This document shows positions 8,581-17,791 of a stretch of DNA of 64,000 nucleotides, one piece after another (position 1 is the first letter of the stretch; every line of letters starts with the position of its first letter). The notes under the pieces are model-generated. The model did no database searches. It saw only the letters and a list, made by a program, of their open reading frames with translations, and was not told the origin of the DNA. This DNA is from PHAA01 sp964494735 (GTDB lineage: Bacteria; Bacillota; Syntrophomonadia; Syntrophomonadales; Syntrophomonadaceae): the NCBI GenBank assembly GCA_964494735.1, contig CAZBSD010000006.1, positions 1-64,000 on the forward strand, in the 5' to 3' direction. The translations under genes were made by a program, and so were the position numbers.

Positions 8581-10650
8581 TTATTGCAGCACTTTTGTAA
8601 AGTCAGCCAGAGTGTAACACAGCTGGGCAATTGACTTCAGCAGTCCCAGTCGCGCCGCCCGCAAGTCCTGATCATCGGCCATAACCATGACTGCCTCGAA
8701 AAAGGAATCTACTGAAGGGCGTAATCCCGCTATCATGGCCAAACCCTCAGCATATCTGGTTTCACGGATAGCCCCTTCGACTTTCGGCTTAATTTTAGAT
8801 AGATTTTCGTACAGGGCTTTCTCACTGGAATCCACAAAAAGCTCCGGGTGCACGGCCAGGCTGTCCCATTGCTTGGATAGGTTATGGGAACGATTGAACA
8901 CCACCATGAAATCATCCCAATCTCCCGAATCCTTGAATAAACGTATGGCATCAGCCTGGTTGGTTATCTGCTGCAAATCGTCGACCCCCTGATACAATAC
9001 CGCATCAATTAAATCATATGAGTATCCCCGATCCAGCATTACTCCCCGCATCCTCTGCAGGATGAAATCCATCAGGTCGTTGGTTGTATCCTCGGCGCTG
9101 CGGCTCAGCTGGAAGCTGGCCATGGCATTATGGGTCTCGGTAATCAAGTCACGCAGGTGAACCGGTAATCCCAAGTCGATCATCATGTTCACCACCCCCA
9201 GAGCCTGCCGTCTCAATGCATAAGGATCCTGGGAGCCGGAAGGCTTGATGCCCATGGCGAAAAATGCGGTCAAGTTGAATAGTTTTTCGGTTAAAGCCAA
9301 TACCTTGCCGGTTTCAGAAACGGGCAGCTTATCACCGGCAAACCGGGGTAAGTAATGCTCCAATATGGCCTCTGCCGCTTCGGCGTCCTCACCAGCCTGC
9401 AATGCGTAATACCTGCCCATTATCCCTTGTAATTCAGGAAATTCATAAACCATGTTGCTAAGCAGGTCAGCCTTGCACAAGAAAGCCGCCCGGTCCAGTC
9501 TATCCGGGTTGCTCATGTTCAGGCGGATCCCGATGGACTTGGCTAGCCGGCGCAGACATTCTACTTTATCCAAAATACTGCCAATCTTTTCATGGAAGAG
9601 GACATCTTTCAAACCCGGTACCATTTGCGGCAGGGATTTGCCTATATCCTCCTTCCAGAAGAAGAGAGCGTCCTCCAACCGAGCTTTCAATACCCTTTCG
9701 TTGCCGGCCTTGACCAGGTCCAGGCAATGATCGGTACCGTTTCTGACTCCGATGAACCCGGCCATCAGCTTGCCTTCCGGATCAAAGAGGGGAAAATACC
9801 TTTGGTGGGCTATCATGCTGGTGGTCAGGACCTCGGCCGGGACGTCGAGGTAGGATGGCGAAAACTCCCCATGAAAAGCGGTTGGATATTCCAACAGGAA
9901 GGAAACTTCGTTAAGCAAGTCTTCGTTATCCATGGCCACACCGCCGGCCTGCACCGCGACCTCTTTGATCTGGGACCAGATCATCTCCTTGCGTTGCTGC
10001 TGGTCAACAATGACGTAATTATCGCGCAAGACATCAAAGTATTCCTTTATACCGGCTACTCTGATATTGCCCGGAGCCAGGAAACGATGTCCCATGGTCC
10101 AATCGGAACTGTTCACATTCTCAAGCCTTAACTCCAGGTGTTGATCGCCAAAAAGAGCCAGCAACCAACGTATGGGGCGGGCAAACCGGGTCTGGAAATA
10201 GCCCCATCGCATCGAGCGGGGGAAGCTCATGGTATTTATGATCTCGGTCAGTAATCCCGGCAGCAGTTCCTCCGTCCGGCCGCCCTTTTCTTGCCGGACC
10301 GCGTAGACGTACTCGATACCGGCTACGTCTCTGGTTTCCAAAGCCGATATATCAATTCCCTGACCGCGGGCAAAACCAAGCGCCGCCTTGCTGGGGGTGC
10401 CGTCCTCCAAATAGGCAGCAGTTTTCTTGGGCCCGCGGTTCTCTATAACGGTATCCTTCTGTTTTTCGGCCAGGTCCTTAACGTGCAGAACCAAACGCCG
10501 CGGGGTGCCGAGGGTAAAGATCCCAGAGAAATCAAGGTTGCTGTGCGTAAGCTTATCGACCGCTATAGCCTTCAAGTCATCAAGTGCTCCCGGCATCAAT
10601 GCCGACGGTATCTCTTCCACCCCTATTTCAAGAAGCATGTCTCTGCTCAT
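8581..10650 (-). CDS. glyS: glycyl-tRNA synthetase beta subunit
   Basis: 689-aa beta subunit of the bacterial alpha2beta2 glycyl-tRNA synthetase, involved in tRNA recognition. The N-terminus MLLEIGVEEIPSALMP and the internal RSMRWGYFQTRFARPIRW motif are characteristic. The C-terminal part is HD-like and anticodon-binding. Length equals the family norm. It shares its first base with the glyQ stop region (start 10650), so translation is coupled to glyQ, and both are under the upstream glycine T-box. Confidence 0.97.
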   Translation of the reverse strand: MSRDMLLEIGVEEIPSALMPGALDDLKAIAVDKLTHSNLDFSGIFTLGTPRRLVLHVKDLAEKQKDTVIENRGPKKTAAYLEDGTPSKAALGFARGQGIDISALETRDVAGIEYVYAVRQEKGGRTEELLPGLLTEIINTMSFPRSMRWGYFQTRFARPIRWLLALFGDQHLELRLENVNSSDWTMGHRFLAPGNIRVAGIKEYFDVLRDNYVIVDQQQRKEMIWSQIKEVAVQAGGVAMDNEDLLNEVSFLLEYPTAFHGEFSPSYLDVPAEVLTTSMIAHQRYFPLFDPEGKLMAGFIGVRNGTDHCLDLVKAGNERVLKARLEDALFFWKEDIGKSLPQMVPGLKDVLFHEKIGSILDKVECLRRLAKSIGIRLNMSNPDRLDRAAFLCKADLLSNMVYEFPELQGIMGRYYALQAGEDAEAAEAILEHYLPRFAGDKLPVSETGKVLALTEKLFNLTAFFAMGIKPSGSQDPYALRRQALGVVNMMIDLGLPVHLRDLITETHNAMASFQLSRSAEDTTNDLMDFILQRMRGVMLDRGYSYDLIDAVLYQGVDDLQQITNQADAIRLFKDSGDWDDFMVVFNRSHNLSKQWDSLAVHPELFVDSSEKALYENLSKIKPKVEGAIRETRYAEGLAMIAGLRPSVDSFFEAVMVMADDQDLRAARLGLLKSIAQLCYTLADFTKVLQ

Positions 10651-11564
10651 TACGCTTCGACCTCCTTTGTCGTCAAGAGTTCTGCTCGCAGCCGTTCATC
10701 CTTGATCAGCGGATATCCCATCCGTTCCCTTTGCTCAAGGTACTCACGGGCAACGGTGCGGGCCAGGTTGCGCACCCGGCCTATATATCCGGTACGTTCC
10801 GTTACACTGATAGCCCCGCGGGCATCCAGCAGGTTGAAGAGATGCGAACACTTGAGAACATAATCATAAGCCGGCTGCGGGAGTTTAAGGTCAGCCACCC
10901 GCCTCGCTTCCTCTTCACACAGGGTGAACATGGCAGTCAGTGTTGGAACATCAGCAGCAGTGAAGTTGTAGTGGGAATAATCCACTTCCGCCTGGTGGTG
11001 CACATCGGCGTAACTGATACCATTGACCCACTCTACATCAAAAACACTCTCCTTGTTCTGGATATACATGGCTATGCGTTCAAGGCCGTAGGTTATCTCG
11101 GCACTTACCGGATAGCAATCGAAACCTCCACATTGTTGGAAATAGGTGAATTGGGTAATTTCCATCCCATCCAGCCATATCTCCCATCCCAGACCCCAGG
11201 CTCCCAGAGTAGGTGACTCCCAGTTATCCTCCACCAACCGGATGTCATGTTTCTGCGGTTCGATGCCCAAGCGGCGCAGGCTTTCCAAGTATAATCCGAT
11301 CACGTTGTCCGGGGAGGGCTTCAGGATAACCTGGAACTGGTAATAATGCTGCAACCGATTGGGGTTTGCTCCATAGCGCCCGTCGGTAGGTCTCCGGGAT
11401 GGTTCCACATAGGCCACGTTCCATGGTTCGGGCCCCAGACAACGCAGGAAAGTGGCCGGATTCATGGTACCGGCACCTTTCTCCATATCGTATGGCTGCT
11501 GGATTATGCACCCCTGCTGCCCCCAGTACTCCTGCAGGTTCATTATGATCTCCTGGAAATTCAT
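10650..11564 (-). CDS. glyQ: glycyl-tRNA synthetase alpha subunit
   Basis: 304-aa catalytic class II subunit of glycyl-tRNA synthetase. The family signatures NLQEYWGQQGCIIQQPYD, GAGTMNPATFLR and YVEPSRRPTDGRYG are present. The start may be ATG at 11564 or the internal ATG seven codons later. It is transcribed from a sigma-A-type promoter at 11859-11888 through a T-box leader whose specifier codon is GGC. Confidence 0.97.
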   Translation of the reverse strand: MNFQEIIMNLQEYWGQQGCIIQQPYDMEKGAGTMNPATFLRCLGPEPWNVAYVEPSRRPTDGRYGANPNRLQHYYQFQVILKPSPDNVIGLYLESLRRLGIEPQKHDIRLVEDNWESPTLGAWGLGWEIWLDGMEITQFTYFQQCGGFDCYPVSAEITYGLERIAMYIQNKESVFDVEWVNGISYADVHHQAEVDYSHYNFTAADVPTLTAMFTLCEEEARRVADLKLPQPAYDYVLKCSHLFNLLDARGAISVTERTGYIGRVRNLARTVAREYLEQRERMGYPLIKDERLRAELLTTKEVEA

Positions 11565-11653
11565 TGCTAGACCCCCTGTGTATTATTATTTGAAATCAAC
11601 ACCCTAATAATTAGATTTCCCTTTTTTCAAAAGGCCCCAGGTACGAATCAATC

Positions 11654-11852
11654 AAAAATAAAAAACGCCCGTAACCTAACAGGGACGGGATTAAACCCGC
11701 GGTTCCACCCTGCTTGACACGTGGCCCACTTCATTACTGCCATTGCTCCGAAACGCCTTCAGATAAAGGCCCTGCCGGTTCCCATCCCACCCGGCTTTCT
11801 GGAAGGAACTGTTTATCTTACTCCTCTTCATCATTGCGTGGCTATTAAATTC
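11654..11852 (-). promoter_or_regulatory. glycine T-box riboswitch of glyQS
   Basis: The minus-strand leader contains a stem I with AGTA and distal-loop elements. A specifier GGC (Gly) follows GAA at plus 11755-11757. The T-box sequence AGGGTGGAACCGCGGG (11696-11711) carries TGGA, complementary to the U73-CCA end expected for tRNA-Gly. A terminator (CCCGT...ACGGG, then TTTTTTATTTTT) lies at 11654-11690. The region between stem I and the antiterminator is short, which is usual for glyQS T-boxes. Uncharged tRNA-Gly should favour the antiterminator and switch on glyQS. Confidence 0.93.
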
Positions 11853-11858
11853 ATTGAT

Positions 11859-11888
11859 AGTTTATCAACCGCAAACATCGCTTGTCAA
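11859..11888 (-). promoter_or_regulatory. promoter of the glyQS T-box transcript
   Basis: On the minus strand TTGACA (11883-11888) and TAAACT (11859-11864) are spaced 18 nt apart. The -35 overlaps the recO stop codon. The predicted start is about 11852, just before T-box stem I. Confidence 0.65.
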
Positions 11889-12643
11889 ATGGAAACCGGC
11901 ACGGCTTGCTTCAGCCACCGGATAGTATTCTTAACCTTGAATTTCCTCTCCACATGATATTCCAGGTAGCGTTCCAGAAACGTCTCCAATTGCCGCATGG
12001 CCTCCGGTGAAGCCTTGACCCGGCGTACCGCTTGCAGTGATCCCTCGGTGAGCAATCGCACCAAGGCCAGACAATCTCCCCGCAGGTGCATCCGACTGTT
12101 TTCATCAGTGGGGCAGGAACCGCAAACCAGACCGCCGTCGGCCAGACTGAAGGAATATACGTTGGATACCGAACCGCCGCAAAGCACACAGCGATCCAGA
12201 ACCGGTTTATAGCCAAGATTGACCAGCAAGCGGCTCTCAAAATAGCGCACCAGCATCAGGTTAAGTCCCTCTTCGTTGATTGTCTCCAGTACGGACCGCA
12301 AAGTATTGAATAGGGGCGGGATAGGTGCCCTATCCATCAGACTCTTGTTGAGGATCTCAAGCATATACATATTATAGAGAGCGCGATTCAAGTCTTGGCG
12401 GGAATTGCCATAGAAATCTATAACCCGGCCCTGAGTTATCAGGTCCATCTCACGGCCCTGGCTGAAGAAGAGGAGGGAATGGCAAAAAGGCTGCACACAA
12501 CCGCGCAGACTGCTCTTGGATTTTTTGACCCCTTTGGCCACCGCCGTCAACTTGCCCTCTTTTTCGGTGAAAACCGTGATCAGTTGGTCGCTCTCCCGGA
12601 GGTCGCGGGCTCTTATGACGATGGAAGGACTGCGGTAATACAT
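11885..12643 (-). CDS. recO: DNA repair protein RecO
   Basis: 252-aa recombination mediator that loads RecA on SSB-coated ssDNA with RecR. The N-terminal OB fold shows IVIRARDLRESDQLITVFT and GKLTAVAKGVKKSKSSLRG. A C-terminal zinc finger is seen as CVLCGG ... CGSC. I start at ATG 12643, which has AAGGAG six nt upstream; an in-frame ATG ten codons earlier has no such site. The gene lies after deoC and before glyQ, in the era-recO-glyQS order typical of Firmicutes. Confidence 0.93.
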   Translation of the reverse strand: MYYRSPSIVIRARDLRESDQLITVFTEKEGKLTAVAKGVKKSKSSLRGCVQPFCHSLLFFSQGREMDLITQGRVIDFYGNSRQDLNRALYNMYMLEILNKSLMDRAPIPPLFNTLRSVLETINEEGLNLMLVRYFESRLLVNLGYKPVLDRCVLCGGSVSNVYSFSLADGGLVCGSCPTDENSRMHLRGDCLALVRLLTEGSLQAVRRVKASPEAMRQLETFLERYLEYHVERKFKVKNTIRWLKQAVPVSI

Positions 12644-12694
12644 ATTGGACTCCTTAGGCATCTGAGTAGTCACGCTTGATGGGCAGCAACGGAT

Positions 12695-13366
12695 TTAGCG
12701 GGATGTTGGGCAGGCCTGCAATAATTTAGCGGCATTGCTGGTACCTATTCTATCTGCCCCGGCAGCGATCAGGGACAGGGCATAATCCAAGTCTCTTATT
12801 CCACCTGAGGCTTTGATCTTAAGCGAAGATCTCTTTAATCTCTTGATGCTGACAATATCATCGAGGCTGGCCCCGCGATGGGCATATCCGGTCGAGGTTT
12901 TGATAAAATCCGCATCGGTTTGATTGATGATTTCAACCAATCCAACCAGCTCATCCTGGGTCATTAAGGCAGTCTCAACTATAACTTTAAGGATGAAGTG
13001 CTGTTGCCGCTTTAAGGCCGCAATAGACTCGATCTCCTGCCGCACCACCTTGTAATCTCCGTCTTTTAACGCTCCAATATTGATGACCATGTCCAATTCA
13101 TCAGCGCCCTCACCCAGAGCCCAGGCGGATAGGTATGATTTGCTGGCCAGACCATCGGCACCCAGGGGGAATCCGATTACCGTACAGAGTCCCACCGCGG
13201 TACCAGCCAACCAACCTTTACAGAGGGAGAGCCGATAAGGATGAACACAGACCGCAGCTACCCCATATTGGGTTGCTTCCCGGCACAATTCCTCAATATC
13301 GGATTCCCGCGAGTCGGGTTTCAAATTAGTACTATCTATATATGAAGCTAAGCTTATGGTTTTCAA
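12695..13366 (-). CDS. deoC: deoxyribose-phosphate aldolase
   Basis: Class I aldolase cleaving 2-deoxyribose-5-phosphate to glyceraldehyde-3-phosphate and acetaldehyde. Motifs: YIDSTNLKPD near the N-terminus, FPLGADGLASK, KVIVETALMT, the Schiff-base lysine in FIKTSTGYA, and IKASGGIRD. I prefer the TTG start at 13366 (223 aa) because GAGGAG lies five nt upstream and it gives a normal DeoC N-terminus. An upstream TTG at 13390 is possible. Its place between era and recO, near cdd, suggests a nucleoside-salvage link, though it is not part of the usual era-recO block. Confidence 0.92.
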   Translation of the reverse strand: MKTISLASYIDSTNLKPDSRESDIEELCREATQYGVAAVCVHPYRLSLCKGWLAGTAVGLCTVIGFPLGADGLASKSYLSAWALGEGADELDMVINIGALKDGDYKVVRQEIESIAALKRQQHFILKVIVETALMTQDELVGLVEIINQTDADFIKTSTGYAHRGASLDDIVSIKRLKRSSLKIKASGGIRDLDYALSLIAAGADRIGTSNAAKLLQACPTSR

Positions 13367-13397
13367 GCTCTCTCCTCGCATTTGATTCAAACCAACC

Positions 13398-14279
13398 TTA
13401 ACTGCGGTAACCGAGTTGATTCAGGTTGTTCTGGTTATCACGCCAATTTTTCTTGACCTTGATCCAGAGGTCCAGGTACACCGAGGCCTCCATCATTTTC
13501 TCAATATCAACACGGGCCTGTTCACCGATCTTTTTCAGCATCTGGCCCTTTTTGCCGATGATGATACCCTTCTGAGAGTCTCTTTCGGTGTTGATGACCG
13601 CCCTTATATAGACCTTGCCGGGACCTTGATGTTTGAACTCCTCTATCTCCACCGCCAGCGAATGGGGAACCTCATCCCGGGTCAGAATCAACGCTTTCTC
13701 CCTGATAAGCTCCGCCACTATGAACGACACCGGTTGGTCAGTCAAGTCTTCTTCGGGATAGTACAATGGGCCTTCCGGTAGATGGTGATAGGTGGATTCC
13801 AGCAACCTTTCCAGGTTGGTGCCCTGGGCGGCAGAGACGGGAATGCACTCGGTGAATATCATCTGGTGGCAAAACGGCTGCATGAACCTTTGGTTTTCCT
13901 CTGGCTCGACCAGGTCTACCTTATTTACCAATAGGAATACCGGTACCTTGCTGTTCTTAAGCTGGTCGATGATGTACTGCTCCCCAGGCCCAAAAGGACT
14001 GGTGACGTCGGTAATGTAATAGATGAGGTCCACCTCTTCCAAGCTCTGGGTAGATACCTTCATCATATATTCCCCCAAGAGATGCTTGGGCTTGTGGATC
14101 CCGGGCGTGTCGATAAAAATAACCTGACCCTGCTCTGACGTCAGAATTCCCTGGATCCTGGTCCGGGTCGTCTGCGGCTTATCCGATACGATGGCTATTT
14201 TGGAACCTATCAGTTTATTGACCAAAGTCGACTTGCCCACGTTGGGTCGGCCAACTACGCTTACAAATCCCGATTTCAA
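13398..14279 (-). CDS. era: GTPase Era
   Basis: 293-aa essential GTPase in 30S maturation that binds the 3' end of 16S rRNA. The G1 motif GRPNVGKST is at residues 9-17, G3 DTPG near 57, and G4 NKVD near 120. The C-terminal KH domain contains GIIIGKKGQMLKKIG. Length is standard. It follows cdd in the dgkA-cdd-era order of B. subtilis and lies just upstream of deoC (8-bp gap to the earliest possible deoC start). Confidence 0.98.
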   Translation of the reverse strand: MKSGFVSVVGRPNVGKSTLVNKLIGSKIAIVSDKPQTTRTRIQGILTSEQGQVIFIDTPGIHKPKHLLGEYMMKVSTQSLEEVDLIYYITDVTSPFGPGEQYIIDQLKNSKVPVFLLVNKVDLVEPEENQRFMQPFCHQMIFTECIPVSAAQGTNLERLLESTYHHLPEGPLYYPEEDLTDQPVSFIVAELIREKALILTRDEVPHSLAVEIEEFKHQGPGKVYIRAVINTERDSQKGIIIGKKGQMLKKIGEQARVDIEKMMEASVYLDLWIKVKKNWRDNQNNLNQLGYRS

Positions 14280-14355
14280 TTTTATTAACTCCTCCTGCCA
14301 GGATAAGATCCCTAGGCTCTATGTAATAAACTGCCCCACTAGGCCCCAAACAACC

Positions 14356-14754
14356 CTAGGTCATCGGTTCTATCTCTAAAGAAAACGCATGTGGCAGCAT
14401 CTCGCTCAATGGGTACTGCTGTAGATGACCCTGTCCGTTACAGATGATTATCCTGGTGGCAGGTGAGAATTCGGCCAGGACCTGAAGACAAGCCCCGCAG
14501 GGATTCAGGCTGCCGCTCCCGCTGGAGGTTATAGCCAAAGCCTCAAATTGTCTCTCACCAGCCAGGACCGCCGAGAAAATGGCCGTGCGCTCAGCACAGA
14601 TAGTCAGGCTGTAGGAGGCGTTTTCTATGTTGGCACCGGTGAATACCTTGCCCCTGCCAGTCAATAGAGCAGCACCTACTCGAAATTGGGAATAGGGAGC
14701 ATAAGCCCTTTCCTGGGCTTCACGCGCAGCTGCCACCAGAGCCTCGGTTTCCAT
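14356..14754 (-). CDS. cdd: cytidine deaminase
   Basis: 132-aa zinc enzyme deaminating cytidine and deoxycytidine. The zinc and catalytic motifs CAERTA and PCGACLQV are present, with NIENASYSLTICAE upstream of the first. The true start is ATG 14754 (SD GGGGAGG). A longer in-frame reading frame extends 77 codons upstream but overlaps dgkA and has no family similarity. It sits in the dgkA-cdd-era order. Confidence 0.95.
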   Translation of the reverse strand: METEALVAAAREAQERAYAPYSQFRVGAALLTGRGKVFTGANIENASYSLTICAERTAIFSAVLAGERQFEALAITSSGSGSLNPCGACLQVLAEFSPATRIIICNGQGHLQQYPLSEMLPHAFSLEIEPMT

Positions 14755-14768
14755 CAGGCACCCTCCCC

Positions 14769-15128
14769 TCATTTTATCAAAACCTGCAAGTGAGGACCGA
14801 ACAACAGTATCGCCATGACCAACGCATTGATTGCGGTAAGGAGCACAGCTCCGGCGGCCATATCCTTGGCCAATTTGGCGACCGGATGTCGCTCCCGGCA
14901 GGCCAGGTCCACCGTAAGTTCTATGGCAGTATTGATCGTTTCCGCAGTGAGCACCATGAAAACCGTCAAACTCAACAAGGCCCATTCGGCCGGGGCCAGT
15001 CCCACCACGTATCCTAAGGCCACCGCCAGAATAGCCGCCAGCACGTGTAGTTTCATGTTGGTCCCACTGGCTATGGAATAATAAATACCCTGAATGGCAT
15101 AGAAAAAACTGACGGCCAGTCTTTTCAT
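14769..15128 (-). CDS. dgkA: diacylglycerol/undecaprenol kinase, DgkA family
   Basis: 119-aa small integral membrane kinase. The signature ETINTAIELTVDL holds the catalytic glutamate, and DMAAGAVL follows. Three hydrophobic segments are visible (about residues 30-50, 52-70 and 95-115). Gram-positive members phosphorylate undecaprenol rather than diacylglycerol; substrate is inferred from family. It lies 6 bp after ybeY. Confidence 0.93.
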   Translation of the reverse strand: MKRLAVSFFYAIQGIYYSIASGTNMKLHVLAAILAVALGYVVGLAPAEWALLSLTVFMVLTAETINTAIELTVDLACRERHPVAKLAKDMAAGAVLLTAINALVMAILLFGPHLQVLIK

Positions 15129-15134
15129 CTCGGT

Positions 15135-15605
15135 CTACCTTCCCAGTTTGACACTCTGCAGTATCTTCTCCTGCATCGCTTGCATTTCCTTTTCCCCTGA
15201 TCCGGAATCATGCTCAAACCCCAACAGGTGCAGCATGCCGTGGATAGTAAGAAACCCGACTTCGCGAGCCAGGCTGTGCCCATATTCCTGGCTCTGGGCC
15301 AACGCCTGTTCCAACGAAATGACGATATCGCCAAGTATATTTATCTCCTCAAAAGAATCGTAATCAGGCTCATCGTCGCCCACATCATTCATGGCAAATG
15401 AGAGCACATCGGTGGGGGTATCCTGGCCGCGATAAATTGAATTAAGCTGACAGATATAGTCATTATCAACCAGCAAAATGCTTAATTCCGTATGCGGTAT
15501 GAGCTCATTAAGGTTGGCGGTTGCATCTACTACTGTGTTAATGACGTTTTCCAACTGTTGGTCAAACTCAACCTTGGTCTGTTGGTTTGAAATCATCGTT
15601 TCCAA
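15135..15605 (-). CDS. ybeY: endoribonuclease YbeY, rRNA maturation factor
   Basis: Metal-dependent RNase acting in 16S rRNA 3' processing and ribosome quality control. The zinc motif HGMLHLLGFEHD (H-x3-H-x5-H) is intact, as is RGQDTPTDVLSFAM. I use the TTG start at 15605 (156 aa), preceded by AAGGAGG at seven nt spacing; ATG 15596 is an alternative. The 5' end overlaps the last 38 bp of yqfF, so the two are probably translationally coupled. Confidence 0.94.
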   Translation of the reverse strand: METMISNQQTKVEFDQQLENVINTVVDATANLNELIPHTELSILLVDNDYICQLNSIYRGQDTPTDVLSFAMNDVGDDEPDYDSFEEINILGDIVISLEQALAQSQEYGHSLAREVGFLTIHGMLHLLGFEHDSGSGEKEMQAMQEKILQSVKLGR

Positions 15606-17769
15606 ATTGCTCCCTCCTTTTGGTGAACTCCTGCACAATGTCCGGGTACTCTATACGCTTATGATAGACCCCGCCCAGAACGCTGCAAAACGTGTTACCC
15701 AGAACATCCAGGTCCTTAAAAGTCAGGTCACACTCATCCAACTGGTGGTCGGTCAATTTATCCCGGATAATCTTGCTGACCATGGCCCGGATGTTATCCA
15801 TGTTAGGGTTGGGCAGGGAGCGAACCGCCGCTTCCACCGCGTCAGCCAGCATGACCAGCGCCACTTCTTTGCTTTGAGGCTTGGGTCCCTCATACCTGAA
15901 GCTTTCCTCGTTCACCATGCCTTCCCCTTCTTCGGCAATGGCCTGGGTGTAAAAATACTTGGTCAGGCTGGTGCCGTGATGGCTGGCGATAAAATCAATT
16001 ATAACCTGGGGCAGATGGGCTTCCCGCGCCAGCTCGACCCCTTCTTTAACGTGGGATATTATGATCAAAGCGCTCAATGCCGGGGCTATCTTGTTGTGCG
16101 GTTCGTCAAAACCACGTTGGTTCTCCACAAAGTATTCGGACCGCTTGATCTTGCCGATGTCGTGGAAATAAGCCCCCACCCGTACCAGCAGGGGGTTGGC
16201 TCCGACCGCTTGGGCCGAAGCCTCCGCCAGGTTGCCCACCATCAGACTATGATGGTATGTCCCGGGTGCTTCGATAAGCAGTCTCTTCAAGAGGTCCTGG
16301 TTGGGATTGGACAGCTCCAGCAGTTTTATCATACTGGTGATCGAGAAAGCAGTCTCCAAATAAGGCAAAGCACCTATGGTTAACACGGCTGAAAGAATAC
16401 CTGAAATCACCCCCAGCAGTATGCCTACCAGGGCTACACTGAGATTGATATTGCCACTTATGAATCCTACCGCCAGAATGGCGGCCGCGTTGGCGATGGC
16501 GATATAAAACCCGGCCCGGGCCAAGTCTCCAGTCTGACTCAAGCGGGTTACCCGATAGACACCTACCGTACCACCTACGAAGGCAACGGTTATCAATGCC
16601 AGCTGGTTGCTTTCGGTCAGCAGACCCACAAACAGGGCCATTATCATGGTGATGAAGTAAGACAAGCGGTTATCGATCAAGATGGCAATCAGCATCGAAC
16701 CTGCCGCTATGGGAGCCAGATAACCGGCCAAAGCATTAATCTCCGGCCTTTCAGAGATGGTAACTGCCGTTAAAACACGAGCCAGCAATACTACAATCGT
16801 CACGATCAAACCCAGCAGCAACAGCAAACGGTCATTCTGAAGGATATCCCGGTGGTAGCGCTTTAAATACTCCCTGACTAACCACATGCCGAGCAGTACG
16901 AATGCGGCCAGTCCGATCAAAATCAAGGTATAGCTTTCTGTCCTTTGAATACCCAGTTGTTCAAGGACGGATATCTGTTCTGCAGTTACCCGGTCCCCTT
17001 CCCTTACGATAACCTCGCCCGCCAACACATTCTTTCGTACTGGCTCTACAGATTCCCGGGCTGTTTGGATAGCGATTTCAGTAGCCTGCTGGTTATAGAT
17101 CAAATTAGGACGGATGGCATCGATGGTGATAATCTGCACTATCTCTATAGCTGCCGGGTTGAAGGCTATCTTACTGGCATCACTTCGTACCTCTCCATAT
17201 ATGTTGGTCAAGACTTCCTGGGTGACGGGTTTGCCCATCGCCCGGTCTAGAATTTCCAGACTGGCTTGCCGCATCTTGTCCACATCTTCAGCGGAAGCGG
17301 TTAAGAGATAGTTGGTCAAGGTGGTCAGATTGTAGCCTTTGTTGGCATCGTTGCGGCTGACCTCAACTTCCAGCAGATTTCTTATGGGAGTTCTTTTGTC
17401 AGTAGCCGCAGACGTCAGGATGTTGTTGATATTGTCGTAAACACTGTTGACCTGAGCGCGTGCACCATTTAACGCCTCCCGGTCCTCCTGATATGACTTC
17501 TGAACCTTGGCCTCGGCCTGATTTCGCAGTTCCTCTGTCTCTTTTTCGTCAACCACCACCGCATTGGTTTCTGATACTATATTACGTTTGGCTACTTCAT
17601 CCAAGCGCAACGATACCTGCTGAGGATTGGAAGCGCTAAAAAGAGTGACGGTCATGATGACAATAAAAGTTAAAGCCGCCACCGACCTGATCAAATTCGG
17701 ATTCCTCATCAGCCGGCTGGTCTTGCCCTCGATAAAATATTTAAAGATATTGGCCAATTTCATTGACAA
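15568..17769 (-). CDS. pgpH: 7TM-HD c-di-AMP phosphodiesterase, PgpH/YqfF type
   Basis: 733-aa membrane protein with an N-terminal TM segment (about residues 28-45), a long extracytoplasmic 7TMR-HDED domain, seven TM helices (about 275-490) and a cytoplasmic HD domain. In the HD domain YHHSLMVGNLAEAS and YFHDIGKI supply the metal ligands. Characterised members hydrolyse the second messenger c-di-AMP. It sits between phoH and ybeY, exactly as yqfF does in B. subtilis. Confidence 0.95.
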   Translation of the reverse strand: MSMKLANIFKYFIEGKTSRLMRNPNLIRSVAALTFIVIMTVTLFSASNPQQVSLRLDEVAKRNIVSETNAVVVDEKETEELRNQAEAKVQKSYQEDREALNGARAQVNSVYDNINNILTSAATDKRTPIRNLLEVEVSRNDANKGYNLTTLTNYLLTASAEDVDKMRQASLEILDRAMGKPVTQEVLTNIYGEVRSDASKIAFNPAAIEIVQIITIDAIRPNLIYNQQATEIAIQTARESVEPVRKNVLAGEVIVREGDRVTAEQISVLEQLGIQRTESYTLILIGLAAFVLLGMWLVREYLKRYHRDILQNDRLLLLLGLIVTIVVLLARVLTAVTISERPEINALAGYLAPIAAGSMLIAILIDNRLSYFITMIMALFVGLLTESNQLALITVAFVGGTVGVYRVTRLSQTGDLARAGFYIAIANAAAILAVGFISGNINLSVALVGILLGVISGILSAVLTIGALPYLETAFSITSMIKLLELSNPNQDLLKRLLIEAPGTYHHSLMVGNLAEASAQAVGANPLLVRVGAYFHDIGKIKRSEYFVENQRGFDEPHNKIAPALSALIIISHVKEGVELAREAHLPQVIIDFIASHHGTSLTKYFYTQAIAEEGEGMVNEESFRYEGPKPQSKEVALVMLADAVEAAVRSLPNPNMDNIRAMVSKIIRDKLTDHQLDECDLTFKDLDVLGNTFCSVLGGVYHKRIEYPDIVQEFTKRREQFGNDDFKPTDQG

Positions 17770-17791
17770 TTCTCCTCAAATGCAGGCCCGA

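Noticed and set aside
14755..14985. 77-codon N-terminal extension of cdd
   Set aside because: It overlaps dgkA out of frame, has no similarity to cytidine deaminases, and a good SD precedes ATG 14754.
15478..16383. 301-aa plus-strand open frame opposite yqfF and ybeY
   Set aside because: It is the antisense of two well-supported genes, with no RBS and no recognisable motifs.
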